A stretch of DNA of 64,000 bases from Paracidovorax wautersii (GCF_031453675.1 NZ_JAVIZX010000001.1:2812001-2876000); one strand, 5' to 3'; counted from the stretch's first letter, positions 18,711 through 28,240 are shown. Notes: generated by a model from the letters alone, not told the origin. Numbers and translations are program-made.

Positions 18711-19493
18711 TCAGTGGTCGCCGCGCACCATGCGCAGGCGCTCGCGGCTGTGGATGAGGTGCATCAGCATCGCGGCGCGGGCGGCATTGGCGTCCTGGCG
18801 GCGGATGGCTTCGTAGATGTCCTCATGCTCTCGCTGCGTCACTTCCTTGTTGTGCTCCAGCGACACCAGGGGTGTGCCGAAGGTCGGGGCGGGTGGCGGG
18901 GCGGCTTCGGCGGCGGGCGCCGGCGTGTGGGCGCGGGGCGGCTGGGCGGGGCGTGGAATGGTCGCGCTGCCGAGGCTGCGCAGCACTTCCTCGAAATACT
19001 CATTGCCGGTCGCGGCGGCGATCTGTACGTGGAAGGCGAAGTCGTCTTCGGTGGTGCTGGCTCCGGCGCGCCGGTGGGCGTCGAAGGCGTCCAGGGCGGC
19101 GCGCATGGCGGCCAGATGCGCATTGCTGCGGCGCTGGGCCGCGAGGTGGGCCGCTTCGGACTCCAGGCTGATGCGCAGTTCGAGCATGGCCAGCACCTGC
19201 CGGATGCGGGTGCTGGAGGCGGCGGCGAGCAGCGGGCGGGCCTGTGATGGCTCCAGCACGAAGGTGCCCACGCCCTGGCGGGTGGCGACCAGCCCGCTGG
19301 CCTGCAGCCGCGACATGGCCTCGCGGACCACGGTGCGGCTGACGCCGAATTCCCGCATCAGCTCGGGCTCGGTCGGCACCCGGTCGCCCGGACTCAGCAA
19401 TCCGTTGCCGATGCGTTCTGCGATGCCGTCCACGACGCGCTGGGGTTGGCTGACGGCACGGGCGGGTGAAGAAGGGTTGGCTGCTGCGCTCAT
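18711..19493 (-). CDS. GntR/FadR-family transcriptional regulator
   Basis: The 260-residue protein has an N-terminal winged helix (residues about 18-85: RIGNGLLSPGDRVPTEPELMREFGVSRTVVREAMSRLQASGLV) and a C-terminal all-helical FCD ligand domain (RISLESEAAHLAAQRR, DDFAFHVQIAAATGNEYF, EHEDIYEAIRRQD). Odd: between the middle and last FCD helices lies a Pro/Ala-rich insert of about 30 residues (IPRPAQPPRAHTPAPAAEA and on), where relatives have a short loop. It is divergent from the enolase-superfamily operon and sits between two copies of one palindrome, so it is the likely repressor of both the operon and the porin. Confidence 0.92.
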   Translation of the reverse strand: MSAAANPSSPARAVSQPQRVVDGIAERIGNGLLSPGDRVPTEPELMREFGVSRTVVREAMSRLQASGLVATRQGVGTFVLEPSQARPLLAAASSTRIRQVLAMLELRISLESEAAHLAAQRRSNAHLAAMRAALDAFDAHRRAGASTTEDDFAFHVQIAAATGNEYFEEVLRSLGSATIPRPAQPPRAHTPAPAAEAAPPPAPTFGTPLVSLEHNKEVTQREHEDIYEAIRRQDANAARAAMLMHLIHSRERLRMVRGDH

Positions 19494-19591
19494 GGGAGGA
19501 GTATTGCGCGCAAAGCGCAGGGTGTGGATCGTGCGGGGCTCATGGCTCAGGGGTTTCTACCGATTCGCCCACAAAAAAGCGCTTCGACAAT

Positions 19592-19604
19592 GTCGTCAGA
19601 CGAC
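19592..19604. promoter_or_regulatory. Palindromic operator before the enolase-superfamily operon (GntR site 2)
   Basis: GTCGTCAGACGAC, a 6+6 palindrome around one base, has the same core as the site before the porin. It ends 14 bp before the chosen enzyme start, so binding would block transcription or its start. Confidence 0.75.
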
Positions 19605-19618
19605 TGATGAAGGCCATT

Positions 19619-20773
19619 ATGAAGATCGAGCGAGTTACCGGTACCGAATTCACCTATCCCACCTTCCGCAGTGTGGACAGCGCAGGGCACTCCCATCCCG
19701 GGCCCGAAACGCTCGGCCGCATGGCGATGATCACCATCACCACCGACGAGGGGCACCAGGGCCACGCGTTCGCACCGCCCGAAGTGATTCGCCCCTACGT
19801 GCTGGCATCGTATGCCCGCAAGGTGCTGGTCGGCGCCGATCCGTTCATGCGCGAAAAGCTCTGGATGTCGCTGGAGCACTGGCAGCGCGGCAGCGCGGGC
19901 CAGTTCACCGACCGTGCGCTGGCCGCCATCGAACAGGCCCTGTGGGACCTGGCAGGGCGCGCGCTGGGGCAGCCCGTCTACCGCCTGCTGGGCGGTTACC
20001 GCGACAAGGTGCCGGCGTACGGCAGCACCATGTGCGGCGACGAGTTGAAGGGCGGCCTGTCCACCCCGGACGAATACGGGCAGTTCGCAGAAAAGCTGGT
20101 GGCCCGGGGCTACAAGGCGATCAAGCTGCACACCTGGATGCCGCCGGTGTCCTTCGCGCCCGATCCGGGCATGGACATCAAGGCCTGCGCCGCCGTGCGC
20201 GAGGCGGTGGGGCCGGATGTGGCGCTGATGCTGGACGGCTACCACAACTACAGCCGCATCGACGCGCTGCGCATCGGCCGCGCGCTGGAGCAGCTGAACT
20301 TCGCGTGGTTCGAGGAAATGATGAACGAGCAGAGCATGGCGTCGTATGCCTGGCTGTCGTCGCAGCTCGACATTCCCATCGTCGGTCCCGAAAGCCTGTC
20401 CGGCAAGCACCACAGCCGGGCCGACTGGGTACAGGCGGGTGCCTGCGACATCCTGCGGGCCGGCGTGCCCGGCGTGGGCGGCATCACGCCGACCCTGAAG
20501 GTGGCGCACCTGGCCGAATCGTTCGGCATGGAGTGCGAAGTGCACGGCAACGGCGCGGCCAACCTGGCGGTGTGCGCCGCCATCCGCAACTGCCGCTGGT
20601 ACGAGCGCGGCCTGCTGCACCCCTTCCTGGAGTACGACGACAAGCCGGCCTACCTGCACAGCCTGCCCGACCCGATGGACGAGCACGGCTACGTGCACCT
20701 GTCGCAACGGCCCGGTCTGGGCGAGGACATCGACTTCGATTACATCGAAGCGCATGCCGTGGCGCGTTATTGA
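19619..20773 (+). CDS. Mandelate racemase/muconate lactonizing enzyme family protein (probable sugar-acid dehydratase)
   Basis: This 384-residue enolase-superfamily enzyme has an N-terminal capping domain and a C-terminal TIM barrel. Likely catalytic set: K169-x-H171 (GYKAIKLHTW), metal ligands D206 (LMLDGYHNY), E232 (FEEMMNEQ) and E258 (VGPESLSG), and a His309/Asp278 dyad (EVHGNGAANL). This order matches the mandelate racemase subgroup, which includes many acid-sugar dehydratases; exact substrate is unknown. I chose the ATG at 19619, which has GAAGG upstream; the ATG at 19607 is almost inside the operator. It leads an operon with a Dpp-type transporter. Confidence 0.88.
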   Translation: MKIERVTGTEFTYPTFRSVDSAGHSHPGPETLGRMAMITITTDEGHQGHAFAPPEVIRPYVLASYARKVLVGADPFMREKLWMSLEHWQRGSAGQFTDRALAAIEQALWDLAGRALGQPVYRLLGGYRDKVPAYGSTMCGDELKGGLSTPDEYGQFAEKLVARGYKAIKLHTWMPPVSFAPDPGMDIKACAAVREAVGPDVALMLDGYHNYSRIDALRIGRALEQLNFAWFEEMMNEQSMASYAWLSSQLDIPIVGPESLSGKHHSRADWVQAGACDILRAGVPGVGGITPTLKVAHLAESFGMECEVHGNGAANLAVCAAIRNCRWYERGLLHPFLEYDDKPAYLHSLPDPMDEHGYVHLSQRPGLGEDIDFDYIEAHAVARY

Positions 20774-20825
20774 CGCGGCGCCGCCCCACCTTGCCTTACC
20801 GTGCCGTCACGCAGAAAGCCCGCGC

Positions 20826-22499
20826 ATGTCCCATGATGAGTTCTTGATGTTGCCCGCACCCCGGCGCCGCCGGGTGCTGCAGGCCGCCCTGGCGGGCGCC
20901 TGCACCGTGCTGGCGCCCCTGGGCGCGGCACACGCGGCCGGCGGCGGCAGCGCTGCCAGCGCCACGCCCGAGGATCAGCTGATCATGGGCATCAGCATGA
21001 ACAACCTGCTGTCGCTGGACCCGGCCTCGGCCACGGGCAACGGCGTGGTGGAGATCGCCGCCAACCTGTACGACTACCTGATCGAGCTGGACCCCGAGTC
21101 CACCACGCGCATCCTGCCCGGGCTGGCCGAGCGCTGGGACGTGGCGGCCGATGGGCGGTCGCTGCGCTTCACGCTGCGCAGCGGCGTGCTCTTCCATTCC
21201 GGCACGCCGGTGACGGCGCACGATGCCGCCTGGTCGCTGCGGCGCGTGCTGCAGCTGAACCTGGCGCTGGCGTCGCCGTGGAAGAGCTACGGCTTCTCGG
21301 CCAAGAACGTGGACCGGCTGGTGCGTGCCGAAGACGACCGCATGCTGGTCATCGACCTGCCTGCGCCCACCGATCCGAAGATGGTGCTCTACACCCTGGC
21401 CACGTCGGTCAGCGCGGTGGTGCTGGACCGCGGCGAGGTCCTCAAGCACGAGAAGAATGGTGATCTGGGCAGCGCGTGGCTGACCACGCATGCGGCGGGC
21501 TCGGGCCCTTTCCGGCTGGACCAGTGGCGCGCCAAGGAAATCCTGATGATGAGCCGCAACGACGCCTACTGGCGCGGGCCGGCGCGCTTGCGCCGCGTGG
21601 TCATGCGGCACATCACCGAATCGCAGTCCATGCGGCTGATGCTGGCACGGGGCGATCTGGACATGGCCACCGGCCTGTCGGTGCCCGACATCAATGCGCT
21701 CAAGGCCATGCCCGGCCTGGTGGCGCACACGGTGCAGCGGGGCACGCTCTATTACGTGGCCATGAGCATGCAGGACGCGAAGTTCGCCGATGTGCGCGTG
21801 CGCCGCGCCGTGCGCAAGCTGATCGACTACAGCGGCATCAACGGCACGGTCATGCCGTATTACGGTCTGCTGCACCAGCGCCCCGTGCCGCTGGGCCTGG
21901 CCGCCACGCTGCCCGAGCCCGGCTATGCGCTGGACGTGGCCGGTGCCCGCGCGCTGCTGGCCGAGGCCGGCTTCGCCAACGGCTTCAGCACCACCATCCG
22001 CGTGGTGGCCGAGGCGCCCTTCGTCAACATCGCCACCAGCCTGCAGGCCACGCTGGCGCAGGCCGGCATCGAGGCCGCGGTGCTGCCCGGCACGGGCAAC
22101 CAGGTCTACGGTGCCATGCGTGAACGCAAGTTCGAGATCGTGGTGGGCCGGGGCGGCGGCGGTGCGGAGCCGCACCCGCATTCGAGCCTGCGGGCGCTGG
22201 TCTACAACCCCGACAACCGCGATGCGGCCCGGCTCACCAACTTCCAGGGCTGGCGCACGGGCTTCCACAGCCCGGCCATGAACCGCATGATCGAATCCGC
22301 CCTGCTGGAGCCCGATGCCGAGCGGCAGCTGAAGGCCTACCAGGACATCCAGCGCGCCTATGACGAGGAGGTCGGCGCCATCCAGCCGCTGTCGCAGATG
22401 GTGGAGACCGTGGTGTACCGCGACACCGTGCGCGGCTACGTGGGCCACCCCAGCGCGACCACCCGCCTGCACGGCGTGCACAAGGCGCCCCGCGCCTGA
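20826..22499 (+). CDS. ABC transporter substrate-binding protein, family 5 (Dpp/Opp type)
   Basis: This is a 557-residue periplasmic binding protein. The N terminus has an Arg-rich motif (PAPRRRRVLQAAL) followed by a hydrophobic core and AHA cleavage site near residue 38, which would fit Tat or Sec export. The SBP_bac_5 body is clear (NLYDYLIELDPESTTRILPGLAERWDV, FTLRSGVLFHSGTPVTAHDAAWSLRR, GSGPFRLDQW, RRAVRKLIDYSGI). Family 5 proteins bind peptides but also opines, glycosides and other solutes. Its place after an enolase-superfamily enzyme suggests a sugar acid or related compound (inference). Confidence 0.92.
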   Translation: MSHDEFLMLPAPRRRRVLQAALAGACTVLAPLGAAHAAGGGSAASATPEDQLIMGISMNNLLSLDPASATGNGVVEIAANLYDYLIELDPESTTRILPGLAERWDVAADGRSLRFTLRSGVLFHSGTPVTAHDAAWSLRRVLQLNLALASPWKSYGFSAKNVDRLVRAEDDRMLVIDLPAPTDPKMVLYTLATSVSAVVLDRGEVLKHEKNGDLGSAWLTTHAAGSGPFRLDQWRAKEILMMSRNDAYWRGPARLRRVVMRHITESQSMRLMLARGDLDMATGLSVPDINALKAMPGLVAHTVQRGTLYYVAMSMQDAKFADVRVRRAVRKLIDYSGINGTVMPYYGLLHQRPVPLGLAATLPEPGYALDVAGARALLAEAGFANGFSTTIRVVAEAPFVNIATSLQATLAQAGIEAAVLPGTGNQVYGAMRERKFEIVVGRGGGGAEPHPHSSLRALVYNPDNRDAARLTNFQGWRTGFHSPAMNRMIESALLEPDAERQLKAYQDIQRAYDEEVGAIQPLSQMVETVVYRDTVRGYVGHPSATTRLHGVHKAPRA

Positions 22500-22541
22500 G
22501 CCGGTGCGTTGCTTTCACCGAGAAGAAGAAAGGTGTCTTCC

Positions 22542-23603
22542 ATGACGACGACTGCGCTTGCGATGCGTGCGCCCTCCCGGTGGCCGCGCCATGCCCGGCG
22601 GCTGGGCGGCCGTGTGGCCACGGTGCTCATCACCCTGCTGGGCCTGCTGGTGCTCACCTTCCTCATCGGCCGGGTGATGCCGCTGGACCCGGTGCTGTCC
22701 ATCGTCGGCCCCGACGCCGACCGATCGACCTACGAGCAGGTGTACCGGCAACTGGGGCTGGACCGGCCGCTGCCGGTGCAGTTCGGCTACTACCTGCGCG
22801 ACCTGCTGCACGGCGATCTGGGCAACGCCATGTTGACCGGCCACCCGGTGCGCGAAGACCTGGCCCGGGTGCTGCCCGCAACGCTCGAATTGGCCACGCT
22901 GGCCATCCTGCTGGGCACCGGCCTGGGCGTGCCCCTGGGCGTGTACGCCGCCACGCGGCGCGGCCGCCTGGGCGACCACCTGGTGCGGCTCTTCAGCCTG
23001 GTGGGCTATTCCACGCCGGTGTTCTGGTTCGGAATGATGGGCTTGCTGGTGTTCTACGCGTGGCTGGGCTGGGCCGGCGGCATCGGCCGCGTGGGCATCG
23101 CATTCGAGGGCACCGTGCCCACCGTGACCGGGCTGCTGCTGGTGGACTCGCTGCTGGCGGGCGACGGCGCCGCCTTTCGCAGCGCGCTGCGCCACATCAC
23201 GCTGCCGGCCTGCATCCTGGGCCTGCACGCCATGGCCTACATCAGCCGCATGACGCGCAGCTTCATGCTGGCGCAGCTGTCGCAGGAATACGTGCTGGCC
23301 GCCCGCGTCAAAGGCCTGCCCGAACGGACGGTGGTGTGGGGCCATGCCTTCCGCAACATCCTGGTGCAGCTGCTCACCATCGTGGCGCTGGCCTACGGCG
23401 GCCTGCTGGAAGGCGCCGTGCTGATCGAGACCGTCTTCGGCTGGCCCGGCTTCGGCCAGTACCTGACCAGCAGCCTGCTGCTGGGCGACATGGCCGCGGT
23501 GATGGGGTCGGTGCTGGTGGTCGGCGTCATTTTCGTCTCGATCAACCTGGTGACCGACGCGCTGTACCGCGTGTTCGACCCCCGCACCCAGCCGACGCGC
23601 TGA
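22542..23603 (+). CDS. ABC transporter permease (DppB/OppB type)
   Basis: The 353-residue inner-membrane permease has the DppB pattern: first membrane span (LITLLGLLVLTFLIGRVMPLD), a periplasmic loop (YEQVYRQLGLDRPLPVQFGYYL), and the EAA-type coupling loop (EYVLAARVKGLPERTVVWGHAFRNIL). It follows the binding protein by 42 bp. The start ATG at 22542 precedes an Arg-rich cytoplasmic tail. Confidence 0.93.
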   Translation: MTTTALAMRAPSRWPRHARRLGGRVATVLITLLGLLVLTFLIGRVMPLDPVLSIVGPDADRSTYEQVYRQLGLDRPLPVQFGYYLRDLLHGDLGNAMLTGHPVREDLARVLPATLELATLAILLGTGLGVPLGVYAATRRGRLGDHLVRLFSLVGYSTPVFWFGMMGLLVFYAWLGWAGGIGRVGIAFEGTVPTVTGLLLVDSLLAGDGAAFRSALRHITLPACILGLHAMAYISRMTRSFMLAQLSQEYVLAARVKGLPERTVVWGHAFRNILVQLLTIVALAYGGLLEGAVLIETVFGWPGFGQYLTSSLLLGDMAAVMGSVLVVGVIFVSINLVTDALYRVFDPRTQPTR

Positions 23604-23618
23604 CCCGGCGAGCTGCCC

Positions 23619-24557
23619 ATGAACTCATCTTCCATCACCACCATCGCACCGCCCTCCGGCCTGTCTGCCATGTCCTCCACTGCATCTTCTGCGCACACGG
23701 CCACGGCAGGCCAGGCCCTGCGCCGCGAGGCCGCGCGCCTGCTGCGCCAGCTGCTGCGCAACCCGCTCACGGCGGCCGGCGTGGCGGTGATCCTGCTGCT
23801 CGTCGGCGTGGCTGCGTTCGCCCCCTGGCTGGCCACGCACGGCCCGTATGCGCAGGATCTCTCGCAGGCCCTGAAGCCGCCCGGTGCGCAGCACTGGTTC
23901 GGCACCGACGAGTACGGCCGCGATGTCTATTCCCGGCTGGTGCACGGCGCCCGCATCACGCTGTATGTGGTCGCGCTGGTGACGGTGATCGTCGGCCCGA
24001 TCGGGCTGGTGGTCGGCATCGTTTCGGGCTACTTCGGCGGCTGGGTCGACACCCTCATGATGCGCATCACCGACATCTTCCTGTCGTTCCCGAGCCTGGT
24101 GCTGGCCCTGGCCTTCGTGGCCGCCCTCGGCCCCGGGCTGGACCATGCCGTGATCGCCATCGCGCTCACCGGCTGGCCCCCCATCGCCCGGCTGGCCCGC
24201 GCCGAAACCCTGTCGCTGCGCCATGCCGATTTCATCACCGCCGCGCGGCTGCAGGGCGCCTCGTCGCTGCGCATCCTGGCCCGCTACATCGCGCCGCTGT
24301 GTCTGTCGTCGGTGGTGGTGCGCCTGACCATGAACATGGCCAGCATCATCCTGACCGCCGCCGGCCTGGGCTTTCTGGGCCTGGGTGCGCAGGCGCCCCT
24401 GCCCGAATGGGGCGCCATGATTTCCGAAGGCCGCCGCTACATGCTCGACTCCTGGTGGCTGGTGGCCGCACCCGGCGCCGCCATTCTGATGGTCAGCCTG
24501 GCCTTCAACCTGCTGGGTGACGGGCTCTACGACGTGCTCGATCCGCGCAGCGAATGA
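23619..24557 (+). CDS. ABC transporter permease (DppC/OppC type)
   Basis: This is the second permease, 312 residues. It has a long Ser/Thr/Ala-rich cytoplasmic N terminus (about residues 1-45), the DppC motif HWFGTDEYGRDVYSRLVHGARITL, and the EAA loop (DFITAARLQGASSLRILARYIAP). It pairs with the preceding gene to form the channel. The gap to DppB is 15 bp. Confidence 0.93.
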   Translation: MNSSSITTIAPPSGLSAMSSTASSAHTATAGQALRREAARLLRQLLRNPLTAAGVAVILLLVGVAAFAPWLATHGPYAQDLSQALKPPGAQHWFGTDEYGRDVYSRLVHGARITLYVVALVTVIVGPIGLVVGIVSGYFGGWVDTLMMRITDIFLSFPSLVLALAFVAALGPGLDHAVIAIALTGWPPIARLARAETLSLRHADFITAARLQGASSLRILARYIAPLCLSSVVVRLTMNMASIILTAAGLGFLGLGAQAPLPEWGAMISEGRRYMLDSWWLVAAPGAAILMVSLAFNLLGDGLYDVLDPRSE

Positions 24558-24587
24558 CGTGCCCCGTCCAAGGAAAGAACCCACGCC

Positions 24588-25454
24588 ATGCACACCCCGA
24601 ATGACTCCGCTCCGCTGCTGCAGGTCGATGACCTGACCGTGCGCTTCACGTCGGCCGACGGCCGCATTGCCGACGCCGTGCGCGGTGTCTCGTTCACGCT
24701 GGGGCGCGAAAAGCTCGGCATCGTGGGCGAATCGGGTTCGGGCAAATCCACCGTGGGCCGCGCACTGCTGGGGCTGCACCCCCGCTCTGCCACCGTTGCC
24801 GCGCGGCAGCTGCGCTTTCAGGACGTGGACCTGCTGAACGCCAGCCCGAAGGTGATGCGCGGCATCCGGGGGCGGCGCATGTCCATGGTCATGCAAGACC
24901 CCAAATATTCGCTCAACCCGGTGATGCGCGTGGGCGACCAGATCGCCGAAGCCTACCTGGCGCACCACGCGGGCGACCGCGCCCTGGCGCGCGCCGAGGT
25001 GCTGTCCATGCTGGAGGCCGTGCGCATCCGCGACCCCGAACGCGTATACGACCTGTACCCGCACCAGGTGTCCGGCGGCATGGGCCAGCGGATCATGATC
25101 GCCATGATGCTGGTGCCGCAGCCCGAGGTGGTGATCGCCGACGAACCCACGTCGGCGCTGGATGTGTCGGTGCGCATGCAGGTGCTGGACGTGCTGGACG
25201 ATCTGGTCACCCGGCGCGGACTGGGCCTGGTGTTCATCAGCCACGACCTCAACCTGGTGCGCCATTTCTGCGACCGGGTGCTGGTGATGTACGCCGGCCG
25301 CGTGGTCGAGAGCATTGCCGCCGCCGACCTGGCCGACGCCCGGCACCCGTATACGCAGGGCCTGCTGGCCGCACTGCCCAGCATGCAGCACCGGCGCGCC
25401 ACGCTGCCCACGCTGCAACGCGACCCGCGCTGGGCCGAAGGCCTCGCCGCATGA
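24588..25454 (+). CDS. ABC transporter ATP-binding protein (DppD/OppD type)
   Basis: The 288-residue ATPase has Walker A GESGSGKST (about 47-55), Q-loop MVMQDPKYSLNPVMRVGDQI, signature VSGGMGQRI (about 161-169) and Walker B VVIADEPTSALD. It is about 35 residues shorter than classical DppD; the C terminus keeps HPYTQGLLAALPS but is trimmed after it, and I see no CxxxxxxxxC iron-sulfur-type tail found in some DppD proteins. Confidence 0.92.
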   Translation: MHTPNDSAPLLQVDDLTVRFTSADGRIADAVRGVSFTLGREKLGIVGESGSGKSTVGRALLGLHPRSATVAARQLRFQDVDLLNASPKVMRGIRGRRMSMVMQDPKYSLNPVMRVGDQIAEAYLAHHAGDRALARAEVLSMLEAVRIRDPERVYDLYPHQVSGGMGQRIMIAMMLVPQPEVVIADEPTSALDVSVRMQVLDVLDDLVTRRGLGLVFISHDLNLVRHFCDRVLVMYAGRVVESIAAADLADARHPYTQGLLAALPSMQHRRATLPTLQRDPRWAEGLAA

Positions 25455-25506
25455 GCCGAGGCGCCCACCACCACAGCAGCAACGCCCCCACCGCAGGACG
25501 CACCGC

Positions 25507-26268
<762 letters not shown>

Positions 26269-26477
26269 CGGGCCTGCGCGGGCCGTGGGGCTGCTTGGCT
26301 GCGTGGGGCGCCATCGGCGAAGCGCGCGGGGCCCTCTGCCGTCCCGGCGTGCCCTGGAGCAGGCCGGTCCGCGAGGCGGCTGCCGGCCGGCCCGTGGCGG
26401 CGCCTGCGGATGACCCCGGCCGGCGGGCAGAGTGGGCAGGGCGCTCCGCCAGCCGGCGGTTGTGGTCAAATTTTCAA

Positions 26478-26535
26478 GCCAAATCGGGCTCTGGCGCTTT
26501 ACGCATAAGCGCATATGGCTATCATATTAATAGCA
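26478..26535 (+). repeat. Dispersed double-hairpin repeat, copy C (intergenic)
   Basis: CCAAATCGGGCTCTGGCGC, then TTTACGCAT, then AAGCGC and GGCTATCATATTAATAGC show both hairpins of the family. It lies in the 351-bp gap after the transporter operon; apart from it I see nothing definite in 26269-26619. Confidence 0.8.
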
Positions 26536-26619
26536 TATATAGTTTTGTCCCGCTTGAGCCCTGGATGCCAGCGCATCCGGTGAACGGGCGCCGGCGGTCC
26601 GTAGGGCGCGGCGCGTGCC

Positions 26620-27033
26620 TCATGCCGCAGGGGATGCCGCAGCCTCTGCTGCATCCGCTGCGGCAAACACCTCCCGGGCTGCGAACAGGCCGTTGAGTGC
26701 CGCGGGGAAGCCGGCGTACACGGCCATCTGCATGATGACCTCGACCACCTCCTCTCGCGTGACGCCCACATGCAGCGCGGCCTGCAGATGGACCTTGAGC
26801 TGGGGCTGCGCATTGCCCAGGGCGGTGAGGGCCGCGACGACGGCGATCTCGCGGCTGCGCAGGTCCAGCCCAGGCCGGGAATAGATGTCGCCGAACGGAA
26901 ACTCGATCAGGTAGCGCGCAAAGTCCGGCGCGATGTCGGCCAGGCTGGCGACGACGTTCTCACCGGCCTGGCCGTCGATTTCGCGCAGTTTGGCGAGGCC
27001 CTGGAGGTAGCGGGGCGAGGGGCTCTGAAGCAT
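26620..27033 (-). CDS. Carboxymuconolactone decarboxylase (CMD/AhpD)-family protein
   Basis: This 137-residue protein is a small helical CMD-domain protein (LREIDGQAGENVVASL, FGDIYSRPGLDLRSREIAVVAALTALGNAQPQLKVHLQAALHVG, EEVVEVIMQMAVYAGFPAALNGL). It lacks the CxxC pair of peroxidase-type AhpD, so it is closer to the PcaC-like branch, but there are no aromatic-ring genes beside it. The C terminus is Ala/Glu-rich low complexity. Its 5' end overlaps the MerR gene by 74 bp in another frame, so the two are one transcription unit and the MerR protein likely controls both. Confidence 0.88.
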   Translation of the reverse strand: MLQSPSPRYLQGLAKLREIDGQAGENVVASLADIAPDFARYLIEFPFGDIYSRPGLDLRSREIAVVAALTALGNAQPQLKVHLQAALHVGVTREEVVEVIMQMAVYAGFPAALNGLFAAREVFAAADAAEAAASPAA

Positions 27034-27436
27034 GGGTGTTTTCCTGGAATGACGTGGATGGGCCAGGAAGGGAGGCCTCCAGCCGCGCGTAGTGCCCGAT
27101 CTTGGCCTGCAGCACCTGTGCGGCCTGCTGCATGGCATCGATCGTGGCCTGCACCTGGGCCAGGTGCCTTTCGAGCAGAGCCCGGCGCTCGGCGGCGGTG
27201 CTATTCCCTTCGCTGCGCAGGCGCGCGAACGCCTGCATCTGCCCGATGGGCATGTGCGTGGCACGCAGTCGCAGCAGGAATCCGATCCACTCCAGGTCGG
27301 AGGCCGCATAGCGCCGCTGGCCGCCCGGGGCGCGGGCCACGGGTGCAATCAGGCCCGCACGCTCGTAGTAGCGCAGCGTGTGGGCGGTGAGGCCCGAACG
27401 TTCAGCGACCTCTGCAATGGAGAGAAGGGATGCCAT
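26960..27436 (-). CDS. MerR-family transcriptional regulator
   Basis: The 158-residue protein begins with the MerR winged helix (LLSIAEVAERSGLTAHTLRYYERAGLI, then GGQRRYAASDLEWIGFLLRLRATHMPIGQMQAF) followed by a dimerisation helix (LLERHLAQVQATIDAMQQAAQVLQAKIGHYARLE). No metal-binding cysteines are seen, so it is of the SoxR-less, ligand- or stress-responsive type. The last 25 or so residues are encoded within the CMD gene in another frame and look Pro/Arg-rich. ATG at 27436 is used. Confidence 0.9.
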   Translation of the reverse strand: MASLLSIAEVAERSGLTAHTLRYYERAGLIAPVARAPGGQRRYAASDLEWIGFLLRLRATHMPIGQMQAFARLRSEGNSTAAERRALLERHLAQVQATIDAMQQAAQVLQAKIGHYARLEASLPGPSTSFQENTHASEPLAPLPPGPRQTARNRRPGR

Positions 27437-27589
27437 GGGACGATTCTGGAAGTTCGAGCGCACTCTAAGTCAAGCGCCGCGTGCAAAGCCGCGCTGCCGA
27501 CTCCTGCCGGGGCGCCGCTGCAGGCCCGGGATCGCTCTCGAAGCGCAGAATCCGGTGTTCGAGGTCTTATAACTCAGGAGGACGTGGCC

Positions 27590-27997
27590 ATGAAGATCGA
27601 GGGTGCCTGCTACTGCGGCGCGATCGGGTACGAGGCGGAAGTGCAGCCGGGCACGGCGACCGTCTGCCATTGCGACGACTGCCAGGCCCAGTCGGGCTCC
27701 GCGTTCCGCGCCAACATCCCGGCGCCTGCATCCAGCTTCCGGCTCATCCGGGGCACGCCCCGCACGTACATCAAGACGGCGGCGAGCGGCAACCGGCGCG
27801 CCCTGGCGTTCTGCGAGGTTTGCGGAAGCTCCCTGTACGCCTGCGCCGTGGAGCATCCCACCACCTATTCCCTGCGCATCGGAACGGTGAAGCAGCGGCA
27901 CGCCCTGGGCCCGCCGCAGCGCCAGATCTGGACCCGGCGGCGCCTGGACTGGGCCGACCTGCCGGAGTGCGGGGCGTCTTTCGACGGGCAGCCGTAG
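27590..27997 (+). CDS. GFA-family zinc protein (glutathione-dependent formaldehyde-activating enzyme-like)
   Basis: The 135-residue protein has the zinc-binding cysteine sets of the GFA fold: GACYCGAI (Cys7, Cys9), CHCDDCQAQSGSAF (Cys26, Cys28, Cys31) and FCEVCGSSLY. In Paracoccus Gfa joins formaldehyde to glutathione, but most members are uncharacterised and that activity has been questioned. CAGGAGG lies ahead of the ATG at 27590. It is divergent from the MerR gene with about 150 bp between starts. Confidence 0.88.
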   Translation: MKIEGACYCGAIGYEAEVQPGTATVCHCDDCQAQSGSAFRANIPAPASSFRLIRGTPRTYIKTAASGNRRALAFCEVCGSSLYACAVEHPTTYSLRIGTVKQRHALGPPQRQIWTRRRLDWADLPECGASFDGQP

Positions 27998-28056
27998 AAC
28001 CTGTCCGGCGCTTTTCGGAGTCGCGCGCCGCCCGCGCGGAAGGTCTTCAGGTCTTC

Positions 28057-28112
28057 AGACCGCCAGACCGCCAGACCGCCAGACCGCTAGACCGCTAGAC
28101 CGCTAGACCGCT
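28057..28112 (+). repeat. Tandem repeat, seven units of 8 bp
   Basis: Seven exact-length units follow each other: three of AGACCGCC, then four of AGACCGCT. It starts right after a small GTCTTCAG duplication. It is intergenic, 60 bp after the GFA stop and about 220 bp before the malonate operon. Such arrays vary in copy number by slippage. Confidence 0.95.
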
Positions 28113-28240
28113 AGAGGTCGGCGCTGCCGCGGTCCATTCGCCGTCAGGCGCAAAGCCGCGAGCATGGCGAGCGGGACCCTCTGCCGTTTGCTGCCAGCTT
28201 GACGACCCCGGTGTAATCCCTGGTAACGCCATCTTGGTTA

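Noticed and set aside
28057-28112. Possible CRISPR array
   Set aside because: The units are 8 bp and directly abut each other with no spacers, so it is a simple tandem repeat.
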